The position numbers were made by a program, and so were the translations under genes. Under the pieces are notes generated by a model. The model was not told the DNA's origin, made no database searches, and saw only the letters and a program-made list of their open reading frames with translations. From Candidatus Margulisiibacteriota bacterium (GTDB taxonomy: Bacteria > Margulisbacteria > WOR-1 > O2-12-FULL-45-9 > XYB2-FULL-48-7), in NCBI GenBank assembly GCA_018822365.1, contig JAHJKL010000064.1, positions 1-43,102 of the forward strand: a stretch of 43,102 nt of DNA, given 5' to 3'. Below, piece by piece: positions 7,017 to 15,100 of the stretch (position 1 is its first letter; every line of letters begins with the position of its first letter).

Positions 7017-7934
7017 TTATTCCTGCCGCCCGACCGCCAGCATCCGATCGATCGCTATTTTGGCCTTTCCCCTTGTCGCCTCATCCACCTGAACTACCGC
7101 CTTCATATCCTCCAGCGACCAGAGGACTTTTTCCAGGGTCGTCATTTTCATGTTCGGGCAGACCGCCAGGTCGGTCAGCGGATAAAAGTCTTTATCGGGA
7201 TTTTCTTTGTTCAGCCGGTGGATGATCCCGATCTCTGTCCCGATAATGAACCCTCGGTCGGGTGAGTTTTTTACGTACCGCAACATGCCGTCAGTCGATA
7301 ACGCGGCATCTGCCAAGGCGACCACATCGGGCCGACATTCCGGGTGGACCAAAACCTTGATCCCTTGATGCCTTCCCCGAGCTTGTACAATGTGTTGCGG
7401 CATAATTTTAGCGTGGGTCGGACAATAACCGTCAAAAAGATAGAGTTTTTTTTCGGGAACCGCTTTCTGCGTGTTTTGTCCCAGGAATTTATCCGGGACA
7501 AAAAGAATCTCTTTATCCGGCAGAGAGCGGACGACCGCGGCGGCGTTGGCCGAGGTGCAACAGATATTGGATTCGGCCTTGACCGCGGCACTGGAATTGA
7601 CGTAACAAACGACCGGTACGCCTGAATGTTCAGCTTTTAAGGCGCGTAATTTGGCCGCGTCGATCATGTTGGCCATGGGACAGCCGGCGTTGCTCTCCGG
7701 GACCAGGACAGTTTTGTCAGGCGAAAGTATCGCGGCGGTTTCGGCCATAAAGTCGACCCCGCAAAAAACGATCACTTTGGCGGCTGTCTTCGCCGCTTCG
7801 ATCGACAGGCCAAGCGAGTCACCGACGTAATCGGCAACATCCTGGACCTCCCCCGGCTGGTAGTTATGGGCCAAGAGCACCGCCTGGCGCAGCTCTTTCA
7901 ACTTATTTATCTTTTCGGCTAATGATCCCACCAC
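7017..7934 (-). CDS. nadA: Quinolinate synthase NadA
   Basis: A 305-residue NadA that makes quinolinate from iminoaspartate and dihydroxyacetone phosphate in NAD synthesis. LAHNYQPGEVQDVADYVGDS near the N-terminus is characteristic. The three [4Fe-4S] cysteines appear to be C85 (GCPMA), C171 (YCPTH) and C259 (VCPNMK), spaced as in the family. The start is GTG at 7934, or the adjacent GTG at 7931; GGAGGA lies eight bases before the first. It overlaps the mnmA 3' end by 32 nt, so the two are coupled. nadB and nadC are not in the window. The cluster is oxygen-labile, in keeping with an anaerobe. Confidence 0.94.
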   Translation of the reverse strand: MVGSLAEKINKLKELRQAVLLAHNYQPGEVQDVADYVGDSLGLSIEAAKTAAKVIVFCGVDFMAETAAILSPDKTVLVPESNAGCPMANMIDAAKLRALKAEHSGVPVVCYVNSSAAVKAESNICCTSANAAAVVRSLPDKEILFVPDKFLGQNTQKAVPEKKLYLFDGYCPTHAKIMPQHIVQARGRHQGIKVLVHPECRPDVVALADAALSTDGMLRYVKNSPDRGFIIGTEIGIIHRLNKENPDKDFYPLTDLAVCPNMKMTTLEKVLWSLEDMKAVVQVDEATRGKAKIAIDRMLAVGRQE

Positions 7935-9012
7935 CTAATACTTCCTCCCCTTTATAAAAAACGACCGATTGCCCCGGAGTGATCGCCAACTGCGGCTTTG
8001 CAAAAACAACCCTGGCCGCTCCTTCCTGATCCCTGGTCACCGTCGCTGCCGCTTCAACCGCATTATATCTAATTTTCGCGGTCACCGCTAACGGCCCGAC
8101 TGGCAGACGGCCGGAAATAAAAGAAAGATCTTCTGCGGTCAATTCTGTCCCGTAAGTCTCTTCCTTCGACCCGATAACTACCGCGTTCTTCGCATTATCA
8201 AGGCCAATAACATAACGCGGCTCCCGGTGCGCCCCCACCCCTTTCCGCTGGCCGATAGTGAAAAAAACAAGCCCTTCGTGCTCGCCCACTTTGTTCCCGT
8301 ACTTATCAATGATCGGGCCCGGCCTGACCACTTCAGGAACCTTTTCCCGCAGGAACCGCCCATAGTTGTCGTCTTCAATAAAACAGATCTCCTGGCTCTC
8401 CTTTTTCTCGGCTACCGGCAAACCAAGGGCCCTTGCCTTTAGCCTAACCTCTTCCTTGGTCAGCTCTCCTAACGGGAATAAAGTGTGGGCCAGCTGTCCC
8501 TGCGTCAACCGATAGAGAAAATACGACTGGTCTTTTTTGGGGTCCTTCCCTTTAAATAATATATAACTGGCTTTACCTTCATTTGTCATTTGAAATTGGT
8601 CATTGGCCATTATTCTTGCGTAGTGCCCCGTCGCCACAAATTCCGCCCCCATCTCCCGCGCTTTGCGCGGTAACAGGTCGAACTTCAAGAATTGATTACA
8701 GCGGACGCAGGGGTTAGGAGTGCGTCCAGCTTTGTATTCTTCAATAAAATTATGAATGACCGACCGCTGGAAGTCGTCCTTAAAATTGATCGTGTAGTGG
8801 GGAAAGCCGAGCCGGTCGGCAACCTTTTTGGCATCAGCTGCCGCCGAAGCCGAGCAGCAGCTCCTCTCCGAGGCGCTATTTGAACAATAAAGGGTCATGG
8901 TGACCCCGATCAGGTCATACTCCTGCTCTTTGAGCAAAGCGGCCGCTACCGAAGAATCAACCCCCCCGGACATGGCGATCAGGACTTTATTTTTTACCGA
9001 CAATTCCCCCAT
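7903..9012 (-). CDS. mnmA: tRNA-specific 2-thiouridylase MnmA
   Basis: The 369-residue protein has the PP-loop SGGVDSS at 15-21, cysteines C102 and C105 in NPCVRCNQFLKF, and the second catalytic cysteine C210 in SQEICFI. MnmA thiolates U34 of Lys, Glu and Gln tRNAs, taking sulfur from a cysteine desulfurase, possibly the NifS at 21504. KDQSYFLY is intact. Between GHYARI and this motif there are about ten extra residues (around 136-146) compared with E. coli and B. subtilis MnmA; they are encoded by a heptanucleotide repeat. The ATG at 9012 has no ribosome site and lies ten bases after a TGTTACAAT box. Confidence 0.93.
   Translation of the reverse strand: MGELSVKNKVLIAMSGGVDSSVAAALLKEQEYDLIGVTMTLYCSNSASERSCCSASAAADAKKVADRLGFPHYTINFKDDFQRSVIHNFIEEYKAGRTPNPCVRCNQFLKFDLLPRKAREMGAEFVATGHYARIMANDQFQMTNEGKASYILFKGKDPKKDQSYFLYRLTQGQLAHTLFPLGELTKEEVRLKARALGLPVAEKKESQEICFIEDDNYGRFLREKVPEVVRPGPIIDKYGNKVGEHEGLVFFTIGQRKGVGAHREPRYVIGLDNAKNAVVIGSKEETYGTELTAEDLSFISGRLPVGPLAVTAKIRYNAVEAAATVTRDQEGAARVVFAKPQLAITPGQSVVFYKGEEVLGGGIISRKDK
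8581..8615 (-). repeat. Degenerate heptanucleotide tandem repeat inside mnmA
   Basis: On the plus strand five 7-nt units follow one another: ATTTGTC, ATTTGAA, ATTGGTC, ATTGGCC, ATTATTC. They encode part of an extra loop in MnmA (NDQFQMTN). Three units equal 21 nt, so the frame is kept only when units are gained or lost in threes. Confidence 0.75.
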
Positions 9013-9022
9013 GGTTATTCCA

Positions 9023-9031
9023 ATTGTAACA
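9023..9031 (-). promoter_or_regulatory. Extended -10 box for mnmA-nadA
   Basis: On the minus strand TGTTACAAT ends ten bases before the mnmA ATG. The hexamer matches TATAAT in five of six positions and has the TG extension. The -35 region is weak. It would give a very short leader of about three to four bases. Confidence 0.4.
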
Positions 9032-9054
9032 TTTTATGACCACAGGGAAAAAGT

Positions 9055-10581
9055 TTATTCTTCCATCTCGCTCGCCGGCGGGATCAAGAGATACTTCCCG
9101 GAACTCAAAACATTGGGGTTCTCAATATTATTAACCTCCGCCAGCTTCCTGGCATAGTCGGCCCGGCCATAATACTTTATGGCTATTTTGCTCAAGGTAT
9201 CGCTCTTCGAGACAAAATGAAAAAGTCTTTTCTCCGCGCCCCCTGCTTCCGGAGTGGTCGATGGAGTGGCTTCCGGCACCGGCGGCGGAACAGGCTCCTC
9301 CGCTTTTCTGTTTTTCTCCCGGAGTTTTAGTAATTCCTCGGTCGGCGCGATGTAAACATATTTTACTCCGCGCGGGATCTTGTCTTTCGACACAAGCTTA
9401 ATATTATTATATTCGGCCAGCTCCGGATACAGGTCAGGTACATCATAATACCGGTTGGCAATATAGCTAAAGGTTTCACCCCGGGAAATATAATGGAAGA
9501 TCCGCTTGGTAATGATCTTTGGGGCCTTCTCAGTTGGCCTGGGCGGCGGAGCGACAACCTCTGGGGTCAGAACTACAACTGGTGGAGGAGGCGTTACAAC
9601 CGGCGGCGGGGGCGGAACCGATTTGACCAGCACCTGCGGTTTAGGCAGGTCCTCGGTCGCGTAACTCAACGAGAAATAGTGGGTCAAAGTCCCGCTGTCG
9701 CCGTGGTATGCATGATAGGCATAGTCAAAGGTAAATGGGCCGATCCTGATCCCGCTCCCAAAGGTCGGGTCTGTGCTGACCTGGCCTGGATTATAGGTTT
9801 GGTCCAACCCGCAGCGCAATTTTAAATATTCGTTTATCTTCCATTCGGCGCCTCCATGGAGCCGCGATTGGTAGCCCTGCCGGGTGGTAAAGTCTCCGTC
9901 CAGAGCCAAAAGGACATTTTCCCGCCAGGCGGTGCTCGCTATCCCTAGCCGGCCGATCAGCGGGATCCCCTGCTGGTCCCCGTTCCCCCAATTTATCCTC
10001 CCCCCCATACCGATCGGCAAAGTATTTTGCAGGATAAAGCCGACATTGGTCTTTGGCCAGGGAGAAAGAAGCATTCCCAGGTCAAGGTCAAAACCTTTAC
10101 CGGCATAGTTCTGGCTGCCGGTAAAACCCTGGTCAAATGATTTCAAACGGAGGCCGTAAATGACATTATCTTTTTTCAGGGCGTACGAAAGAGCGAGAAC
10201 ATCATTGTGATAATCAAAATAATCAAAGCCGGTTTGACTGGTAGTTATTATTGAGCCGACATTTGCCCCGGCATAGCCGACCCCAACGCTCCCCGGCCCC
10301 AAAGGCCAGTTCGCTCCCAGGACCAGATAGTTAACATCGCCAAGCAGGGTCGCCGACATTGAAAATATCCGGAGCTCCTGCCCGTACATCCCGGCCGGGT
10401 TATTGAACATGTTGCTCGACCCGTCAACCACCGCTGTATAGCCCCCTCCCATCCCCATCGCTCTGGCTCCAATGCTGATCTTGAGCGGATCTTCTGTGTT
10501 ACCAATTACCTCCGCCCAGGCCGAACCGATCCCTAACAATAAAAACAATAACAGCCAGATCAATCCTTTCAGGTTTTTCAT
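9055..10581 (-). CDS. PorV/PorQ-like outer-membrane barrel fused to two LysM domains
   Basis: This 508-residue protein has a signal peptide (about residues 1-23, cut after AWA). IGARAMGMGGGYTAVVDGSS and NNPAGM follow at 37-65, the hallmark of the PorV/PorQ family of outer-membrane barrels; the barrel appears to extend to about 310. A proline-rich linker (323-347) leads to LysM 1 (about 361-412), a second linker (429-440) and LysM 2 (about 453-501). LysM domains bind peptidoglycan or chitin-type glycans, so the protein could link the outer membrane to the wall. The start overlaps the upstream gene by 4 nt (ATGA). PorV proteins act as shuttles in type IX secretion; no other T9SS gene is seen here. 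Confidence 0.85.
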   Translation of the reverse strand: MKNLKGLIWLLLFLLLGIGSAWAEVIGNTEDPLKISIGARAMGMGGGYTAVVDGSSNMFNNPAGMYGQELRIFSMSATLLGDVNYLVLGANWPLGPGSVGVGYAGANVGSIITTSQTGFDYFDYHNDVLALSYALKKDNVIYGLRLKSFDQGFTGSQNYAGKGFDLDLGMLLSPWPKTNVGFILQNTLPIGMGGRINWGNGDQQGIPLIGRLGIASTAWRENVLLALDGDFTTRQGYQSRLHGGAEWKINEYLKLRCGLDQTYNPGQVSTDPTFGSGIRIGPFTFDYAYHAYHGDSGTLTHYFSLSYATEDLPKPQVLVKSVPPPPPVVTPPPPVVVLTPEVVAPPPRPTEKAPKIITKRIFHYISRGETFSYIANRYYDVPDLYPELAEYNNIKLVSKDKIPRGVKYVYIAPTEELLKLREKNRKAEEPVPPPVPEATPSTTPEAGGAEKRLFHFVSKSDTLSKIAIKYYGRADYARKLAEVNNIENPNVLSSGKYLLIPPASEMEE

Positions 10582-11408
10582 CTTCTGATCACCGCGACCT
10601 TGCCGCGAGCCAAGGTCTTCCCGCTTGATTTGTCGATCACATGGACCAGATAGACCCCGTTGGAAGCCATTTCGCCGAAATCGGAAATACCGTTCCAGAC
10701 CAGGCTGTTGTCGCCGGAACGGCCGCCGTTGGTCCCAGCCAGGTAATCCCGCCGCCAGAGCCGGTCAGCGGTCATGCTGAAAATAACGGCCGTGACATTG
10801 GCATCACTATTAAGTTTATACATAATAGTGGTCGATTCCCTCGCCGGATCAAAGGGATTTGGCGAATTAAGGATCAGAGCGATATCGTAAGCAAAGCTCT
10901 TGACCTCAAAACCATCGGGGAGGATCCCCACCAACCCATTGATGTCGGCAACTTCAACGGTCCACAGCCCGGTCAGAGCGCCGGCAATGTTAAAGTCGCA
11001 ATAGATCTCGGAAGCGCCGATCGTCATGTTGGTCCCCGGGATATCGGACTGGCCGGGGTGAGTAAGCCTGACAGTGGTGCTGGAAAGAAAATTGGCGCCG
11101 GAGATCTTGACCCTGATCGGGGCGATATTGTAGCCGGATGCCGGCTCCAGGGTCAGGAGCCAGGGGGCAAACGACCAGACCGAGGCAAACGGCCCCGAAG
11201 CCATCAAATAACTGCCGCCAGACATTGGCCGGGTCTGATAATAATCGCCAACCGACGACGAGACCAGCCCGCCGCCGCTGGGAGCTCCGCCATAGTAATT
11301 GGTCCCTCCACCCAGGAGGTAACCGGTCCCGCTTAAAGTGTCCGCCAAACCAAGGCCGGTCAGACCTAGTACAACCAGAATAATTGCCAACCATTTTATT
11401 ACTCTCAA
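10578..11408 (-). CDS. Exported protein with TIG/IPT and FlgD-Ig/T9SS-sorting-like C-terminal domain
   Basis: The 276-residue protein has a signal peptide (1-22). A middle Ig-like domain (about 90-175) has LEPASGYNIAPIRVKISGANF, typical of IPT/TIG folds. The C-terminal 85 residues run from SPNPFDPARESTTIMYKL to SNGVYLVHVIDKSSGKTL, the pattern of FlgD-Ig domains and of type IX secretion sorting domains (N-P-F, hydrophobic strands, W-N/D-G, ASGVY). The start is TTG at 11408, with AGGGAGGA five bases upstream. The stop overlaps the PorV-like start. I infer a surface protein carried or anchored by the downstream barrel; this is not shown. Confidence 0.75.
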   Translation of the reverse strand: MRVIKWLAIILVVLGLTGLGLADTLSGTGYLLGGGTNYYGGAPSGGGLVSSSVGDYYQTRPMSGGSYLMASGPFASVWSFAPWLLTLEPASGYNIAPIRVKISGANFLSSTTVRLTHPGQSDIPGTNMTIGASEIYCDFNIAGALTGLWTVEVADINGLVGILPDGFEVKSFAYDIALILNSPNPFDPARESTTIMYKLNSDANVTAVIFSMTADRLWRRDYLAGTNGGRSGDNSLVWNGISDFGEMASNGVYLVHVIDKSSGKTLARGKVAVIRR

Positions 11409-11420
11409 AGGCTTCCTCCC

Positions 11421-12098
11421 TTATATTATTAGTGATTTGCCGCCGCTGCCAAGAAATATCAGGTCCTGCGAGAACTCGATCCAGGGGGATTTGGATGTAT
11501 CGGTATCGGTTTCATTCTCCGGCAGGTCGGTCGCTCCAAGATCGCCGTACATATCGTACATCGCGCAGGCGGCGGGCCCGGTCTTGTAATAGCCGATCTC
11601 GATCGACAATCGCTCCCCGTAAGCAAAAGTTTGGTTTACCGTATAACCCGGTTTGGGACACCCCCGATTGGTATAAGAATTGGTCAAATCCAAGCTGGTC
11701 GCGTATACCCCAAAAAAGTAACTTCTTAGGAGTGTGCCATCGTTTGACCACCGCTTAAGCAGGACAAACCGTTTCGCGGTTGCCGCGCTCTTTTTCCCCA
11801 GAAGATATCCTTTGATCGAACAACTAATCGTCTGAGCGGCTAAGGGATCGGAAATGTACATGCGGTTGACAATATAAACCCCGCTAGCGCTATAGCTTCC
11901 TGTCGATTTACCAAGCATTGCGGTCCCTGATTTGCTTGTCACCATTCTGACCCGATCCGCATTGGTCGAGCTATACCAGGAGTCAAATGCCGGAGAAACT
12001 GGGGACGCGCCGGAAGATGGCAGATAAAACCGGGTCGCCGCCATTACTGGCCCGGCCGCAGTCACGATCAAAAATATTATCAACAACTTCTTCAACAT
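11421..12098 (-). CDS. Exported hypothetical protein, 225 aa
   Basis: A signal peptide occupies residues 1-20 (hydrophobic core LLIIFLIVTAAGPVMA, cut before ATR). The rest is Ser/Thr/Tyr-rich and beta-strand-like, with three cysteines near the middle and C-terminus. I know no family for it. Composition and position suggest a component of the same surface assembly as its neighbours. It begins 4 nt after the stop of the 2015-residue protein and ends 12 nt before the next gene, so it is operonic. The ATG at 12098 has only a weak AAGAG upstream. Confidence 0.75.
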   Translation of the reverse strand: MLKKLLIIFLIVTAAGPVMAATRFYLPSSGASPVSPAFDSWYSSTNADRVRMVTSKSGTAMLGKSTGSYSASGVYIVNRMYISDPLAAQTISCSIKGYLLGKKSAATAKRFVLLKRWSNDGTLLRSYFFGVYATSLDLTNSYTNRGCPKPGYTVNQTFAYGERLSIEIGYYKTGPAACAMYDMYGDLGATDLPENETDTDTSKSPWIEFSQDLIFLGSGGKSLII

Positions 12099-12102
12099 TT
12101 AT

Positions 12103-15100
12103 TTAGCTCTTGGTGTAATAAACCGTAATGCTCGCGCTGGTCACCCCGCCGGTCACCCCGGCAATATAGAAACGCAAGGTATTGCCGCTCGTGTAGGCAG
12201 TATTATTGAGCGTCGCGTCATTTCCCCAGATCCCCGGTGTTGCGGTGGCGGTCCCGACCTCCGAACCGTTATTGTAAAAGACCCCGGTCACATTGGTCCC
12301 CCCTTCGCAAAAGACATAAACCCCGGTGATCGTCGCGTTAAACGGCAAGCGGATATTGGCTGAATTTCCTACCCCGGGCTGGATAAAGACCCCTGATTTG
12401 CTGTCGCTAAATGTTTCCCAGGATGGAGCGCTGCTTCGAACAACCATGAGCTGACCGGTCGACCCGACCGCCCTTTTTGCCAGAGTAGTTGTCCCGGTCG
12501 CGTAGAGGATATCCCCGGTCGCGTAAGAGCTTTGTCCTGTCCCGCCATAGTTAGCGGCAACAGTATTTCCGTTCCAGGTAGAACCGGTCGACATTGTTTT
12601 ATTGGTCAGGGTTTGTGAATCAGAGTCACCAACAATCGTCCCGGTCGGCACAGTTTTACCCGAACTCTCCAGTGCTGTTCCGCCGCTGTTCATCCGGACC
12701 AGTTGGCTGGCGGTAAAGCTGGTCGCGTTGGTCCCCCCTCTGGCGATCGCCAAAGTCCCGGAACTGATATTGCCGGCATTGAGCGCTGATAAATTAGCAC
12801 CGTTGCCGCTGAAAGCGGTCGCCGTCACTGTGCCGGTAATGTTGATCCCGGCATTGGCATTGATCGCTCCATTGGCAGTCAAAGTGGTAAAGGTTCCGGC
12901 CGCCGGAGCAGAGCCGCCGATTATCGCGTTATTGATCGTCCCGCCGCTAATTGTCGCGGTGTTGATCGTCGGCGAGGTCAGGGTCTTGTTGGTTAATGTT
13001 TGAATATCGGTCGTTCCAACAAAAGCGCCGGTTGGGGCAGTCCCAGCCGAATCGTATTGTGTCCCGCCGCTGTTCATCTTGATAACCTGGTTCCCGGCAA
13101 TTCCGCCAGCCCCACGAGCCGAGCCGCCGTAAGCAACCGGCAAGATACCAGAACTAATATTGCCGGCATTAAGGCTGGTCAAATTAGCGCCGTTACCGCT
13201 AAAAGCTGTCGCCGTCACTGTGCCGGTAATGTTGATCCCGGCATTGGCATTGATCGCTCCATTGGCAGTCAAAGTGGTAAAGGTTCCGGCCGCCGGAGCA
13301 GAGCCGCCAATTATCGCGTTATTGATCGTAGATCCGCTTATTGTTCCCCCGCTAATCGTCGCGGTGTTAATGGTCGGCGAGGTCAGGGTCTTGTTGGTCA
13401 GTGTTTGCGATTTAGTAGTAAAACAAAGCGTGCCAATTCCATACGAGGCGCTCCCGTCATAAATATTATCCGCGTACAATGTCCGCCAATGCCCGCCCGG
13501 GTCTGTCCCCAGGTCATAGATCGCCGAGCTCGGCCGCAAGTGCGTATTGATCGCCGTAGTCGTTAAATTGGACAGGGCAAGATTAGCCCCGGCATTATTG
13601 TCGACATACCATTTGTTCACCGCGTCACTGCCAGCGACTGGAGTGCTTACGTTTGTAATAACAGCATTTGACATATTAAGCCCGGAAACCGTCAGCGCCC
13701 CCAAAGTCGAAGTCCAGGTCAGAAGGCCCGAACCATTGGTGGCCAAGACATTTTTATTGGCTCCATCCGCGCTCGGCAGGGTATAAGTAGTTGAGCCGGC
13801 CGCCGCCGCCGGGGCAAGACCGACATAACCGGAAGCCGCGCCAGATAACCGGATCGCCCCTTTGACATCTAACGGCGCGCCGGGAGAGTCGGTGGCTATT
13901 CCAACATACCCGCCGGAGCTGATCTTGACCAGATCGGTCCCGGCATTATTCTGCACCTTTAAGAGATCGGCAGTCTGCCCTGAAGCCCCTTTGATCTTTA
14001 CCCCTTCCTTGGCGGCAGTATTGCCAACCACCTCAAAAAGAGCGGTCGGAACCGGCGTACTGGTATAAATATTATCGGTTATCGTCGTGTAATCTGAATT
14101 AAATTGGAGCCGATCGAACGGCGCGTCCGATCCATAGGTCCCCCCCATGAAGGTGGCGTAATTTTCACTGGTCCCGCTCTTGATCTGGAAATACGCGGTC
14201 TGCTGATTGTCGCTCCAGGCGCTGTTATTGGAAACAATGCGCAATTGTCCATTGGTCCCGCCGCCATATCCGGCCAGGATCAAACCGGCCCCATCGTTTG
14301 GATTAGCAATGGTTATATTAGAAGCCGAACCATTTAAGCTAAGCAAAGGACTGGGAGAGGCGGTCGTATTTACGTTAACCACGCTGGTTGAACCGTCCGC
14401 CCGCCTGACCTGAAAACCAGTCGAAGAGTCGGCCGCCGGGTAAACATATCCGCTCTTGACCGACCCAAAAGTTCCCAGTCCGCTCGTCGATAATTGCTGA
14501 GCCCCCAGATTGACAGTCGAGGTCGCGCCGGTGTAAGGGACCGCCAGGGTCCCGATAGAAACAAAGCTCGCGTTCCCTCCCCCGTCTTTAGCTAAAACAT
14601 TGTTAGTGGACGCTCCAGACACATCGGTCAAAGCATTGATCGCGTTTTGGCGCGTGGTTTGGCCTGTTCCACCGTTTACTATTGCTACGGTCCCGGTAAC
14701 ATTGGACGAAGTTCCAGTCGTGTTTTGGTTTAAAGTTGGGATATCGGAAGCAACCAAAGCCCTGAATTCCGGAGTGCCGCTGCTGCTGACCGGAGCGGCC
14801 AGCACATAGTGGGCTGTCTGGCTCTGCCAGGAGCCAATGATCGTCCCGCTGCTCGTAACTGGCGAACCAACAACATTAAACTGCGATGGAAGAGAGAGTC
14901 CGACTGAACTTACCGTCCCGGCCGCTGCCGAATCCCACTTGACCCCGGTCGGCTCGCTGGAATCGGCCTTGAGGACTTGTCCGTTGGTCCCCACCAATAA
15001 TCTATCAGGCGTTCCATTCCCGTTATACACGATCAGGTCCCCTTTAGTCGTGCCAAGCGATTTGGGGATCTGCGCTTCATTGGAAACATTCCCCAGGCCG

